A stretch of 64,000 nt of DNA from contig NZ_CP036265.1 of the NCBI RefSeq assembly GCF_007743815.1, positions 1,976,323-2,040,322 on the forward strand. Reading direction: 5' to 3'. The position numbers were made by a program, and so were the translations under genes. Under the pieces are notes generated by a model. The model worked only from the letters and a program-made list of their open reading frames with translations. It ran no database searches and was not told the origin of the DNA. Source of the DNA: Alienimonas californiensis. GTDB lineage: Bacteria; Planctomycetota; Planctomycetia; Planctomycetales; Planctomycetaceae. Below, in pieces: positions 45,255 to 54,249 of the stretch (position 1 is the stretch's first letter; every line of letters begins with the position of its first letter).

Positions 45255-46355
45255 TCAGCGTTCGTCCGACGCCGCCAGGTCGCGACGGCCGGGCAGTCGC
45301 GCGGCGTACGCCTCCAGCCGGCGCCGGTAAGCGTACGCCCGCCCCGCGATCGTCGCCCGCAGCGTCTCGCCGGCGGCGTCGATCTCCAGCACGCGGTCCA
45401 GCACGTCCGCGGCTCGGAGCGTGTGAATCGGCGTGACGAAGGGGGCCAGATCCATCGACTCCGCGAAGTCCCGGCACTTGTCGCCGTAGCTGACGATCAC
45501 CGGCGGCGTGCCCACGCAACTGGCGAGCACCGCCCCGTGCAGCCGCATGGAGATCATCACCGTGCAGTCCTGAACCCTGCGGAAAACCTCCGCCGGCGAG
45601 GCGGGCGTCTCCACCCGGTTCAGGCGCCGCAACACCGACGCGGGCAAGCTGCGTTCGAGCGTGCCGACGTCTTCGTCGACCATCGGGACCGCGACCGGCT
45701 CCCACCCCCGTCGGACCAATTCCTCGCAGGCCCGGCCCGCCTCGATCAGGCGTTCTTCGTCGTAGTCCGCGAACTTGAACGGCCGGACGAGGTTGACGCC
45801 GAACCGCTTGACCGCCGGGCGGGGGACGACGGGGCGCTCGTGGGCGAAGGCGAGGGCGGCGTCGCCGACGATCTCCGCCTGCGAGGCCCCGAGTTCCTCC
45901 ACCATTCGCAGCGACAGCGGCCCGCGGACGCCGAGGTTGGCGAAATGCGGCAGGATCGGGCGCCAGCCGGACAGATCGACGACGCCGGGCATATTGTGCC
46001 CCCCGCTGCCGGCCCCGGTGCCCAGGCTGTGCAGGGGCAGCCCCAGCCGCATCGCCGTGCGGCAGCGAGCCAGGGAGTAGTCGTTGAGCAGCGTGCCCCC
46101 GCCCAGCACCACTCCCCGCCAGCGGACCCGCCCCGCCCCGGGCAGCCGCAGTCGCGAAGCGATCCGGAACGGCCCGGCCGGTCGAAAAGGCTCCAGCGGC
46201 CCCAGCAATCGGACCGCCGCCTCATACAGGCAGGCGTCTCCCAGGTTCAGCCGATTCCCCCCCAGATATCCCAGCGGCGGCCGCGGGACGCGGAACCCCC
46301 CCGGCTGCGTCGCCCCTGGGCCGGCGCTTCGGCCTGTTCGTCGAGGCGAGATCAA
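45255..46355 (-). CDS. polysaccharide pyruvyl transferase family protein
   Basis: About 366 residues, containing the PS_pyruv_trans domain: LGYLGGNRLNLGDACLYEAA, GVVLGGGTLLNDYSLARC, LPHFANLGVRGPLSLRMVEE, VGDAALAFAHERP and MISMRLHGAVLASCVGTPP with VIVSYGDKCRDFAESM. The family adds pyruvate ketals to sugars (as in xanthan, colanic acid) or shares that fold. Start is uncertain: no ATG lies in this frame near the domain; TTG 46355 is a candidate about 25 residues before it. It is 32 bases upstream of the GTG-started glycosyltransferase. Confidence 0.8.
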   Translation of the reverse strand: MISPRRTGRSAGPGATQPGGFRVPRPPLGYLGGNRLNLGDACLYEAAVRLLGPLEPFRPAGPFRIASRLRLPGAGRVRWRGVVLGGGTLLNDYSLARCRTAMRLGLPLHSLGTGAGSGGHNMPGVVDLSGWRPILPHFANLGVRGPLSLRMVEELGASQAEIVGDAALAFAHERPVVPRPAVKRFGVNLVRPFKFADYDEERLIEAGRACEELVRRGWEPVAVPMVDEDVGTLERSLPASVLRRLNRVETPASPAEVFRRVQDCTVMISMRLHGAVLASCVGTPPVIVSYGDKCRDFAESMDLAPFVTPIHTLRAADVLDRVLEIDAAGETLRATIAGRAYAYRRRLEAYAARLPGRRDLAASDER

Positions 46356-46441
46356 GGATCGAAAACGGAGGGGGGCCGGGCGCGGGGAAGGGGCGCCGAG
46401 GACGGGCGTCGGGGAGAACCGCGGGCCCGGGGGGCGGGGCG

Positions 46442-48178
46442 TCAGGCGACCCGGCCGCGGACGGCGTGGAGGATCCGGTCGCGCCACCGGCGGCGCTCGG
46501 CGCGATTGAACGCCGTCAGGCCGACCGCCGCGGCGCAGCATAGGCTCGTCAGGCCGCCGCACACAATCAGCCCCGCCCAGGTGGTCGTCGCCCACGCCGG
46601 GACCTGCGGGAGCAGCCACCAGCCGAGCAGCCACGCCGCGACGCCGGCGGGCAGCGGGGCGGCGACGGCGGCGTACAGTCGCCGCACGGAGAACCCCAGT
46701 TCCCGGCCCATCAGCACCGGTTCGTACCACAGCCCCGTCGCGGCGTAGCTCAGCGCCGTGCCCAGCAGCGGTCCGGCGACGCCGTACCAGGGCGTCAATC
46801 CCACGCTCAGGGCCAGGTTGAGGACGGCGGCGGCGACGCTCATCGGCACCAGCGACCGCACGCTGCCGGTCACCTGGAAGCACCAGTCCCACACCACCGT
46901 GACCGGGAGGATGAACGACGCCGCGACCGCCGCCGCGGTGACCAGCGACCCGGAGTAATACTCCCGCCCCGCCCACAGGACGACGAAGCTCTCGTTCAAC
47001 AGCAGGGTCGGCACCAACCCCACGACGGACATCGCCGCGGTCAGTTTCGTCAGTTCCAGCACCCGCGTGCGGTACGTCTCCCGCTCGCCGGAGTGGTAGA
47101 GGTCCCCCAGCCCCGCCCAAGTCGCGGAGGACAGGGCGGCGACCTGCCCCCGGATCAGCTCGGCGATCCGGCGGGTAAAGAAGAACCCAGCCACCGCCGC
47201 GGGGTCCAGCATCGCCGCCACGATCAGCGAGTCCGAGAACAGCGACATCTGCCCGCCAAGCTGGCGGATGAAGATCGGCGTCTGCAACGACCTCAGTTCC
47301 TTGCCCAGCCGCCGGGTCTCCCCCGCGCCCGACGCCGGACCCTCGTTCGGGTCCTCGTTCGGACCCTCGTTCGGACCCTCGTTCCGGTCCTCGTTCCGGT
47401 CCTCGTTCCGGTCCTCGTTCCGGTCCTCGTTCCGGTCCTCGTTCCGGTCCTCGTTCCGGTCCTCGTTCCGGTCCTCGTTCGGGTCCTCGTTCGGGTCGGG
47501 CGTCGCGGGTTGGGCGGCCGGGTCGGGACGGGAAGGGGCCGCACGGACGAACAGCGGGGTGTTGCGGCGCAGCTCGATCGCCACGAGTCCGACGTGAAAG
47601 CAGACCGTGCCGACGAGGGCGCCGACCGCCTGCCCGGTGATGCCGGCCCCGGCCCACGCGGCCAGCAGGGCGATCGCGGTCGTGGCGACGTACTGCAGCA
47701 GGGACAGGCCGATCACGACGTACGGCTGTTGCCGGCATTCGATCAGCGTCCGCACGTAGTCCAGCGAACTGACCGCCAGCCCGACCGCGGAGACGACGCA
47801 CGCGGTCCGCAGATCGCCCATCAGGCCCGGGCCGACCGGGATCAGCCACCCGATGACCGGAACCGCGGCGATGCAGGCGAGCGCCTTGAGCGCCCCCGCC
47901 CGCCGCGAACTGCGGCCGGCCACGGAGAGGACCGCCGGCAGCGTCCCCCCGCCGCCCGCCAGCGCCCGCGAGAGCAGCGGCGCCAGCGAACCCCGCAGGC
48001 CGAAGTCCAGCAGGGTCAGCCAGGCCATCAGCTCCAGCCAGGCCCGCCAGGCCCCGAACGCCTCCGCCCCCAGCCAACCGACCAGCAGCGGCGAAACCGC
48101 CAACCCCCCGATCAGCGTGACCGCCGAGAACCCCGCCGAGGCGACGAACCCGTACAGGGACCGGCGGGTTCGTGACAT
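46442..48178 (-). CDS. Wzx-type polysaccharide flippase with NEDR repeat loop
   Basis: A 578-residue polytopic membrane protein of the MOP flippase group. It has about 13 hydrophobic segments (FVASAGFSAVTLIGGLAVSP, AIALLAAWAGAGITGQAVGA, LVTAAAVAASFILPVTVVWD, GLIVCGGLTSLCCAAAVGL). It should flip lipid-linked repeat units across the inner membrane. Between helices six and seven, residues about 228-280 form a hydrophilic loop made of 13 NE(D/G)(P/R) tetrapeptides. Such a loop is not usual in Wzx. ATG 48178 starts a clean N-terminus; the divergent-looking upstream region holds another gene stop 122 bases away. Confidence 0.85.
   Translation of the reverse strand: MSRTRRSLYGFVASAGFSAVTLIGGLAVSPLLVGWLGAEAFGAWRAWLELMAWLTLLDFGLRGSLAPLLSRALAGGGGTLPAVLSVAGRSSRRAGALKALACIAAVPVIGWLIPVGPGLMGDLRTACVVSAVGLAVSSLDYVRTLIECRQQPYVVIGLSLLQYVATTAIALLAAWAGAGITGQAVGALVGTVCFHVGLVAIELRRNTPLFVRAAPSRPDPAAQPATPDPNEDPNEDRNEDRNEDRNEDRNEDRNEDRNEDRNEDRNEGPNEGPNEDPNEGPASGAGETRRLGKELRSLQTPIFIRQLGGQMSLFSDSLIVAAMLDPAAVAGFFFTRRIAELIRGQVAALSSATWAGLGDLYHSGERETYRTRVLELTKLTAAMSVVGLVPTLLLNESFVVLWAGREYYSGSLVTAAAVAASFILPVTVVWDWCFQVTGSVRSLVPMSVAAAVLNLALSVGLTPWYGVAGPLLGTALSYAATGLWYEPVLMGRELGFSVRRLYAAVAAPLPAGVAAWLLGWWLLPQVPAWATTTWAGLIVCGGLTSLCCAAAVGLTAFNRAERRRWRDRILHAVRGRVA
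47341..47496. repeat. 12-base tandem repeat coding NEDR/NEGP
   Basis: Thirteen units of cctcgttc(c/g)g(g/a)(t/c) (eight identical cctcgttccggt in the middle) inside the flippase gene. Every unit is 12 bases, so additions or losses preserve frame. The outer units carry G and P variants, as expected for expansion from the centre. Confidence 0.9.
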
Positions 48179-48300
48179 GCGGCGGGGCGAAACGGGGCCG
48201 ACGACCGGCGACCGGGGGGAGACGAAACGCGGGGGGCGACGGTTCGAATGTTCGTCGCGACCCGGCAGCGGGAAGCCGGCGACCGGGAGCCGGCGGCAGG

Positions 48301-49452
48301 TCAGGCGCGGAGCGCCGCCCTCAAACGGTCGGCGATCGCCGGCCAGGCGAACTGCGCATCGTAAAGCGCCCGGCCGCCGGCGGCGATGACGGCCCGCCGG
48401 GCGGGGTCGTCCAGCAGTTCGCCGACCGCCGCCGCGAACGGGGCCGGTTCCGGGGGCGTCAGCCGCAGCGCCGTGCCGTCGGCGTCGCGGAGCAGGCCGT
48501 CGGTCAGGAAGGCCCGCGTGCCGACCGTCGCCACGCCCTGCTGCAAGCCGGCAATCATCGAGCCCCGCCGCGTCGAGACCCCGTCCACGAACGGGGCCAG
48601 CGCCAGGTCCATCGCTGCAAACTGCCGGGCCGCCTCCGCGGCGGGCAGCCGGCCGGCGTCGATCACCCGCCCGCCCAGCGCCGCCCGCACCGCGGCGCCG
48701 TGCGGGCCGACGTACAGCAGCGCGGCCTCGGGCGACCGCTCCCGCGCCGCCGCCGCCGCCGCGTCCACCAGCGGGAGCAACCGGGAAGCGTGCGCCGACC
48801 CGAACAGCCCCAGCACGGGGACGTTCGGCCCCAGGTTCCACCCCGCCCGCAGCGCCTCCCGCAGCACTGCCTGATCGGCGGCCCCGCCCGCGACCTGCGG
48901 CAGGTTCGAGCCGACCGGCAGGTGGACCGCCCGCCGGCGGGGATGGCGGCGGCGGAATCGTGCGGTCCAGGCCTCGATCGAGAAGAACGTCACGTCCGCC
49001 AACGCCGTCACCGCCGCGAACTGGGGACGCTGCCACAGTGACATCGCCGCGGTCTTGGCGTCGGCGAAGGGGACGAACAGTTCGTGCACCATCACGGCCA
49101 CCCGCGTCCCCGGGCTGGCCCGGCGACAGGCCCGCAGGGCGAGCGGCAACCGCGGGGCGAATCCCCGGCGGCCGTAGCTGAACGGGTTGTACTGCACGAC
49201 CAGCCAGTCCGGCCGCCGCCGCCCCACCGCCGCCGCCAGCCCGCCCCGCAGCAGGTTTTCGCAGGGCACGATCTCCACGCCCGGGATCGGATCGGCCGGG
49301 TTCGACCCCGTGAGGACGCCGATTGTTCCCCCGTCCCCCGCTGCCTCGTCCACGGCCGATAGGGCCGCGGCCAGTTGGGCGGTGTAGTCGCCGATGCCGT
49401 CCGGCGCCGGCGGCAGGAGGGGGAAGAACAGGTCGATCCGGGGCGACGACAT
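48301..49452 (-). CDS. glycosyltransferase, GT-B type
   Basis: A 383-residue enzyme: PRIDLFFPLLPPAPDGIGDY at the N-terminus (donor glycine turn DGIGDYT), WLVVQYNPFSYGRRGFAPRL, and C-terminal VLGLFGSAHASRLLPLVDAA, LYVGPHGAAVRAALGGRVID, with MDLALAPFVDGVSTRRGSMI and AGLQQGVATVGTRAF replacing the usual E-x7-E. This resembles GT4-like enzymes from planctomycete polysaccharide loci. ATG 49452 lies 133 bases from the divergent FkbM gene at 49586, so a bidirectional promoter lies between (TATGGT at 49522-49527). First gene of the reverse operon. Confidence 0.8.
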   Translation of the reverse strand: MSSPRIDLFFPLLPPAPDGIGDYTAQLAAALSAVDEAAGDGGTIGVLTGSNPADPIPGVEIVPCENLLRGGLAAAVGRRRPDWLVVQYNPFSYGRRGFAPRLPLALRACRRASPGTRVAVMVHELFVPFADAKTAAMSLWQRPQFAAVTALADVTFFSIEAWTARFRRRHPRRRAVHLPVGSNLPQVAGGAADQAVLREALRAGWNLGPNVPVLGLFGSAHASRLLPLVDAAAAAARERSPEAALLYVGPHGAAVRAALGGRVIDAGRLPAAEAARQFAAMDLALAPFVDGVSTRRGSMIAGLQQGVATVGTRAFLTDGLLRDADGTALRLTPPEPAPFAAAVGELLDDPARRAVIAAGGRALYDAQFAWPAIADRLRAALRA

Positions 49453-49521
49453 CGGGCGGGGGCAGCGGGACGCGGGTGGGGTTCTGTCCGGCGTTCCCTT
49501 CCGACGCCCCGGATCAGCCCA

Positions 49522-49527
49522 TATGGT
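49522..49527 (+). promoter_or_regulatory. possible -10 element (TATGGT) for the third cluster block
   Basis: TATGGT lies 58 bases before ATG 49586, in the 133-base divergent region that must serve both the reverse and forward operons. Confidence 0.35.
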
Positions 49528-49585
49528 CCGCCGAAGCGAATCGGACACAACCGCCGGGCCGCCCGTCCGTCCTTCCGCCTGTCCC

Positions 49586-50503
49586 ATGTCGCACGCACTC
49601 CTTTGGATCGCCGGTAAGCTGCCCCGCGGCCTGATCCGGGCCGTGTCGCGCTCCCAGTGGCGGCACCCGTTGATCCGCAAAGGCGTGGAACGTCTCTACG
49701 ACCTGTTCCGCGGCCGCGACGGCGTGATCCAGGGGGGCGTCGGCGCCGGCCTCCGGTTCAACCCCGGGCCCTCGCACGCCGGCTACCTGCTCGGGACGAC
49801 CGAGCCGGAGATCCAGCGCCTGCTCGCCGAACTGATCAACCCGGGCGACACCGTCGCGGACGTCGGGGCGAACGTCGGTTACCTCACCACGCTCGCCGCC
49901 CGCCTCGTCGGGGGGGAAACCAGCGGCGGGGGGCGGGTGGTGGCGATCGAACCGTTGGAAGAGAACGTCCGCTGGATCCGGCACAACGTCGCTCTCAATG
50001 CGGGCGAGGAGCGGTTCGGCCGCATCGACGTTCGCTGCGAAGCGCTGGGCGCCGCGGACGGGACGGCGACGTTTCAGCTGTCGGAGGTGTCCACCTGGGG
50101 ACGGTTGGAATCCGCCGGGTCGGCGCCCAATCAGCCGGCCGGCACGCGGCAGGTGCCGGTGCGGTCCCTCGACTCCCTGCGGGCCGAGGGCGTCTTCGGG
50201 GAGCCGCCCTCCTTGGCGCTGTTGAAGATCGACGTCGAAGGGGCGGAGGCGGACGTGCTGGCGGGCGGACGGGAGACGCTGCGGGCGCTCCGTCCGCTGT
50301 TGCTGGTCGAACTGCACGGCACCGCCCCCGCGGTCGCGGCGGAACTGGACCGGGCCGGCTACCACGCCGCGGTCGTCGGCGGGGCGGGCGTCGCGGCCGC
50401 GGACGCCCCCTGGGCGGCCTACCTGCTGGCCGCCCCGCGGGACGACGCCGCGCTGTGCGCCCGGGTCGATCGCCTTTGCGCCGCGGCGGCGGAGACGCGG
50501 TGA
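49586..50503 (+). CDS. FkbM-family methyltransferase
   Basis: A 305-residue FkbM protein. N-terminal helices (HALLWIAGKLPRGLIRAVSR) precede the SAM domain: DTVADVGANVGYLTTLAARL, VVAIEPLEENVRWIRHNVAL, EALGAADGTATFQLSEV, and ALLKIDVEGAEADVLAGGRE. It probably O-methylates a sugar of the repeat unit. The N-terminal 50 residues extend beyond the smaller FkbM protein encoded at 40702. Its last codons overlap the GTG start of the next glycosyltransferase by four bases. Confidence 0.9.
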   Translation: MSHALLWIAGKLPRGLIRAVSRSQWRHPLIRKGVERLYDLFRGRDGVIQGGVGAGLRFNPGPSHAGYLLGTTEPEIQRLLAELINPGDTVADVGANVGYLTTLAARLVGGETSGGGRVVAIEPLEENVRWIRHNVALNAGEERFGRIDVRCEALGAADGTATFQLSEVSTWGRLESAGSAPNQPAGTRQVPVRSLDSLRAEGVFGEPPSLALLKIDVEGAEADVLAGGRETLRALRPLLLVELHGTAPAVAAELDRAGYHAAVVGGAGVAAADAPWAAYLLAAPRDDAALCARVDRLCAAAAETR

Positions 50504-51726
50504 GCGGCGCCGTTCCCCCCCGCGAGCTTGGCCCCCGCGAGCCCGGCCCGAACCGTCCCCTGCGCGTGCTGACGGCGGGGCACTCCTACGTCACGGCGGC
50601 GAATCGGGCGATCGCCCGGGAGGTCGCCCGCGATCCGGCGTTCGAGGTCACCGTCGCCGCCCCCGCGGTCTATCACGGCGACTTTCGCCGTGAGGTCTGC
50701 GAGCCGGAGCAGGCCGGCTCCCCGCTGCGGATCGAACCGATCCCCGCCCGCTGGACGCGGCGGGTGCACGTCTTCCGCTACAACGCCCGCGTCCTGCGGC
50801 GCCTGACGGCCGGCGGCGGATTCGACGCGGTGCACGCCTGGGAGGAGCCCTACATCCTCGCCGGCTATCAGATCGCCAAAGCCGCCGCCGCGGCCGGCGT
50901 GCCCTACGGGTTCCGCAGCGCCCAGAGCCTCAACAAGACCTATCCCCCGCCGTTCCGCCAGTTCGAGCGCGCCGCCCTCCGCACCGCCGCCGGCTGGGTG
51001 GCGGGCGGGTCGCTGGTGTTCGAGAACCTCGTCTCCCGCGGCTACCCGGAACGGACGGGGCGGATCATCACCCTCGCCGTGGAGACCGCCCGCTTCCGCC
51101 CGCTCCCCCCGGAGGCGAAGCGGGCCGTGCGGGAGGAACTGGGCCTGCCGGGACCGCTGATCGTGCAACTGGGCCGGGTGAACGAGGACAAGGGCGTCCG
51201 CGTGTTGCTGGCGGCGCTGGAGGGGCTGGGCGAGCGTCCGTGGGGCCTGCTGATGCTGGGGAACGGCCCGTTGGAGGGGGAGGTTCTCCGCTGGGCGGAG
51301 GCCCGCGGCTGGGGCGACCGGGTGCGCGTCGGCGCCGTGCGGCACGAGGAGGTGCCCCGCCGTCTGGCCGCCGCCGATCTGCTGGTCGCCCCCAGCCAGA
51401 CGACGCCGCACTGGAAGGAGCAGTTCGGCCGGATGCTGATCGAAGCGTTCGCCTGCGGGGTGCCGGTGATCGGCAGCGACAGCGGGGAGATCCCGCGGGT
51501 CGTCGGCGACGCCGGGCGGATCGTGCCGGAGGCGGACGCCGCCGCCTGGACCCGGGTGATCCGAGAACTGCTGGACGACCCCGCCGCCCGGGCCGACCTC
51601 GCCGAGCGGGGGTTGCAGCGCTGCGGGCAGTATTCCGTCGCCGCGGTGGCGGAGCGCTGGAAGGATTTCTACCGGGACCTCGCCGCCGCCGGGTCGGCCG
51701 GGGCGGCGGCCGGGGCCGCCGGATGA
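50500..51726 (+). CDS. GT4-family glycosyltransferase
   Basis: A 408-residue GT-B enzyme: LRVLTAGHSYVTAANRAIAR, DAVHAWEEPYILAGYQIAKA, PYGFRSAQSLNKTYPPPFRQ, then IVQLGRVNEDKGVRVLLAAL and EQFGRMLIEAFACGVPVIG with SDSGEIPRVVGDAG. GTG 50500 overlaps the FkbM stop (GTGA), and the stop overlaps the next ATG by four bases, so translation is coupled on both sides. The TTPHWKEQFG stretch before E-x7-E is typical of WcaI/WbuB-like enzymes. Donor unknown. Confidence 0.88.
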   Translation: MSGAVPPRELGPREPGPNRPLRVLTAGHSYVTAANRAIAREVARDPAFEVTVAAPAVYHGDFRREVCEPEQAGSPLRIEPIPARWTRRVHVFRYNARVLRRLTAGGGFDAVHAWEEPYILAGYQIAKAAAAAGVPYGFRSAQSLNKTYPPPFRQFERAALRTAAGWVAGGSLVFENLVSRGYPERTGRIITLAVETARFRPLPPEAKRAVREELGLPGPLIVQLGRVNEDKGVRVLLAALEGLGERPWGLLMLGNGPLEGEVLRWAEARGWGDRVRVGAVRHEEVPRRLAAADLLVAPSQTTPHWKEQFGRMLIEAFACGVPVIGSDSGEIPRVVGDAGRIVPEADAAAWTRVIRELLDDPAARADLAERGLQRCGQYSVAAVAERWKDFYRDLAAAGSAGAAAGAAG

Positions 51727-52937
51727 GCGACGCGCCCCTGCGGCTGGCGCTGGTCGACGACTTCCCCGAGGAGGGCTGGACGAGCATGGACCTGTGCGCC
51801 GACCGCCTCGCCGCGGAATGGGCCGCCGACCCACGCTTCGCCCCGCAGCGGATCTGCCCGCCGTTCCGAACCCCCTTCGGCCGCTTCGCCCCGCTGGCGC
51901 CGGGCCGCCGCGGCAAGCGGGCGGCGGCGAACGCGGACCGGCTGTGGAACCGCGTCCGCACTTACCCGGCCCACCTCGCCCGGATCGCGGGGCGGTTCGA
52001 CCTGTTCCACATCGTGGATCACTCCTACGCCCACCTGACCCATCACCTGCCGGCGGATCGCACGGGGGTTTTCTGCCACGATCTGGACGCCTTCCGCAGT
52101 CTGCTCGACCCGGCCGCCGAGCCCCGCCCCCGCTGGTTCCGGGCCCACGCCCGCTCCGTCGCCGAGGGGCTGGGCCGGGCGGCGGCGGTATTCGTCAACT
52201 CCCGGCAGACGCGGCGGGAACTGGTCGCCAGCGGCTTCGCCCAAGCCGACCGCGTGGCGCTCGCCCCGCTGGGCGTCTGCGAGGAGTTCGCCCGCCAGTC
52301 AGCGAACGCCGCCGCGGAGGCCGCCGGCGCCGCGGAACTCGCCGCCCGGGACCTGCCCGCCGGGCCGTTCCTGTTGCACGTCGGCTCCTGCATCCCGCGG
52401 AAGCGGATCGACGTGCTGTTGGAAGTCTTCGCCGCGGTGCGGGCCGAACGGCCCGAGCTGACGCTCGTGCAGGTCGGCGGCATCTGGACCGAAGGCCAGC
52501 GGGAGACGTTGGAGCGTTTGCGCCTCGGTGATAGCGTTCGGCAGCTCTCCGGACTGAGTCGGACGGCGTTAGCGACGCTCTACCGCCGGAGTCAGACGGC
52601 GTTACAGCCGAGCGCCTCTGAGGGGTTCGGCCTGCCGGTGGCCGAGGCGCTGGCCTGCGGGGCGAAGGTGATCGCCAGCGATCTGCCCGTCCTGCGGGAG
52701 GTCGGCGGACCGCTCGCCACGTTCGCCCCCGTCGGCGACGTGCCGGCGTGGCGGGCGGCGACGCTGGCCGCCCTCGACGCCCCGCCGCCCGATCCAGCCC
52801 TCGCCGACGCGCATCTGCGTCAGTTCACCTGGGAGGAGCACGCCCGCCGCATCGGCGCCGTCTACGAACGGCTGGCCGCGGGCGAACCCTTCGCCGACCT
52901 CGTCGCCGCGGACGGGGTGCCGGGGGAGTCGGTTTGA
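51723..52937 (+). CDS. GT4-family glycosyltransferase
   Basis: A 404-residue GT-B enzyme. N-terminal domain LRLALVDDFPEEGWTSMDLC, FDLFHIVDHSYAHLTHHLPA and VFCHDLDAFRSLLDP. C-terminal domain FLLHVGSCIPRKRIDVLLEV, TLVQVGGIWTEGQRETLERL, and SASEGFGLPVAEALACGAKV, with ASDLPVLREVGG after it. It starts on an ATG overlapping the upstream stop by four bases and ends overlapping the TTG start of the next gene. It probably transfers one sugar; identity unknown. Confidence 0.88.
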   Translation: MSDAPLRLALVDDFPEEGWTSMDLCADRLAAEWAADPRFAPQRICPPFRTPFGRFAPLAPGRRGKRAAANADRLWNRVRTYPAHLARIAGRFDLFHIVDHSYAHLTHHLPADRTGVFCHDLDAFRSLLDPAAEPRPRWFRAHARSVAEGLGRAAAVFVNSRQTRRELVASGFAQADRVALAPLGVCEEFARQSANAAAEAAGAAELAARDLPAGPFLLHVGSCIPRKRIDVLLEVFAAVRAERPELTLVQVGGIWTEGQRETLERLRLGDSVRQLSGLSRTALATLYRRSQTALQPSASEGFGLPVAEALACGAKVIASDLPVLREVGGPLATFAPVGDVPAWRAATLAALDAPPPDPALADAHLRQFTWEEHARRIGAVYERLAAGEPFADLVAADGVPGESV

Positions 52938-54247
52938 ACGGGACCGGAGCCACCGGGGCCGGCCCCCGCCTGCTGTTCCTCAGCCCGGTCGGGACGATCG
53001 GCGGGGCGGAGCGGGTGTTGCTCGACCTGTTGACGGGGGTCCGAACCGGGCTGCCGGACGCGTCGCTGACCCTGCTGTGCGGGGGGGAGGGGTCGCTGCT
53101 CGAGGCGGCCCGGGATCTCGGCGTGAGCGCCCGGGCGGTCCCGCTGCCGGCGGCGGCGGCCCGGCTGGGCGACAGCCCGGACTCACCCGGCGACACGAAC
53201 CGCGGCGGGGCTCAGAGCCGGGTCGCCCGCCTCGCCCGCTTCGCGGCGGCGGGGCCGGCCGTGACACGGGGCGTCCTCCGCTGGCGGGCGGCGATCCGGG
53301 CGGAGCGGCCGGACCTGATCCATTCCAACGGCCTGAAAACCCACCTGCTGACCGCCGCGGCGCTGGCCGGCCGGCGGGCCGGTCGGCGACCGCCGGTCGT
53401 CTGGGCGGTGCACGATTTCTACTCCGAACGCCCCCTCGCCGGCCGGGCGCTGCGGCGGGCGGGGCGGGGCGTTTCCGCGTTGGCGTGCGTCTCCGCCGCG
53501 GTCGAGCGGGACGCGCTCACCCTCCTGCCGAACGCGGCGACCCGGGTGATTTTGAACGGCGTCGACCTGACCCGCTTCGCCCCCTGCCCCGAAGCGGGGG
53601 ACGGGGCGGCCTTGGACGCCGCCGCCGGCTTGCCGCCGGCGCCCGCGGGGACGCTGCGGGTTGGGCTGGCGGCGACCTACGCCCGTTGGAAGGGGCAGGA
53701 TGTGTTGATCGAGGCCGCCGCCCGGCTGCGGGCCCGGCGGCCGGACTTGGCGGTCCGCTGGTTCGTCGTCGGCGGACCGATCTACGCCACGGCGGCCCAG
53801 TGGACGCGGGGGGAGTTGGAAGCACTCGCCGAGCGGGCGGGGGTGGCGGATGCCGTCGGCTTCGTCCCGTTCCAATCCGACATGCCCGCGGCGTACCGGG
53901 CGCTGGACGTGGCGGTGCACGCCAGCGTGCGGCGGGAGCCGTTCGGGCTGACGATCGCGGAGGCGATGGCCTGCGGCCGCCCGACGATCGTCGCCGCGGC
54001 CGGCGGGGCGGCGGAACTGTTCACCGACGGCGAGGACGCCCTCGGCCACTCGCCCGGCGACGCGGTCGCCCTCGCGGTCGCGGTCGAACGCCTCGCCGAC
54101 GACCCGGCCCGGCGGGCTCGTCTGGGAGCCGCCGCCCGCCGCACGGCGGAACGCCGCTTCGACCGCGATCGCGTGGGATCGCAGTACGCGGCGCTCTATT
54201 CCGAACTGCTCGGCGCCCACGCGGCGCCCGGCCGGGGGGAGACCTGA
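52934..54247 (+). CDS. GT4-family glycosyltransferase
   Basis: A 437-residue GT-B enzyme: RLLFLSPVGTIGGAERVLLD, LIHSNGLKTHLLTAAALAG, VVWAVHDFYSERPLAGRALR, GVSALACVSAAVERDALTLL, then RVGLAATYARWKGQDVLIEA and EPFGLTIAEAMACGRPTIV. Start by TTG 52934, which overlaps the previous stop (TTGA); no ATG or GTG lies in frame close to the domain. A 30-residue insert (GDSPDSPGDTNRGGAQSR) interrupts the N-terminal domain. The next gene begins two bases after its stop. Confidence 0.85.
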   Translation: MNGTGATGAGPRLLFLSPVGTIGGAERVLLDLLTGVRTGLPDASLTLLCGGEGSLLEAARDLGVSARAVPLPAAAARLGDSPDSPGDTNRGGAQSRVARLARFAAAGPAVTRGVLRWRAAIRAERPDLIHSNGLKTHLLTAAALAGRRAGRRPPVVWAVHDFYSERPLAGRALRRAGRGVSALACVSAAVERDALTLLPNAATRVILNGVDLTRFAPCPEAGDGAALDAAAGLPPAPAGTLRVGLAATYARWKGQDVLIEAAARLRARRPDLAVRWFVVGGPIYATAAQWTRGELEALAERAGVADAVGFVPFQSDMPAAYRALDVAVHASVRREPFGLTIAEAMACGRPTIVAAAGGAAELFTDGEDALGHSPGDAVALAVAVERLADDPARRARLGAAARRTAERRFDRDRVGSQYAALYSELLGAHAAPGRGET

Positions 54248-54249
54248 CG

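Noticed and set aside
47341-47496. Regular direct repeats resembling a CRISPR array
   Set aside because: The units are contiguous without unique spacers and are in frame inside the flippase gene.
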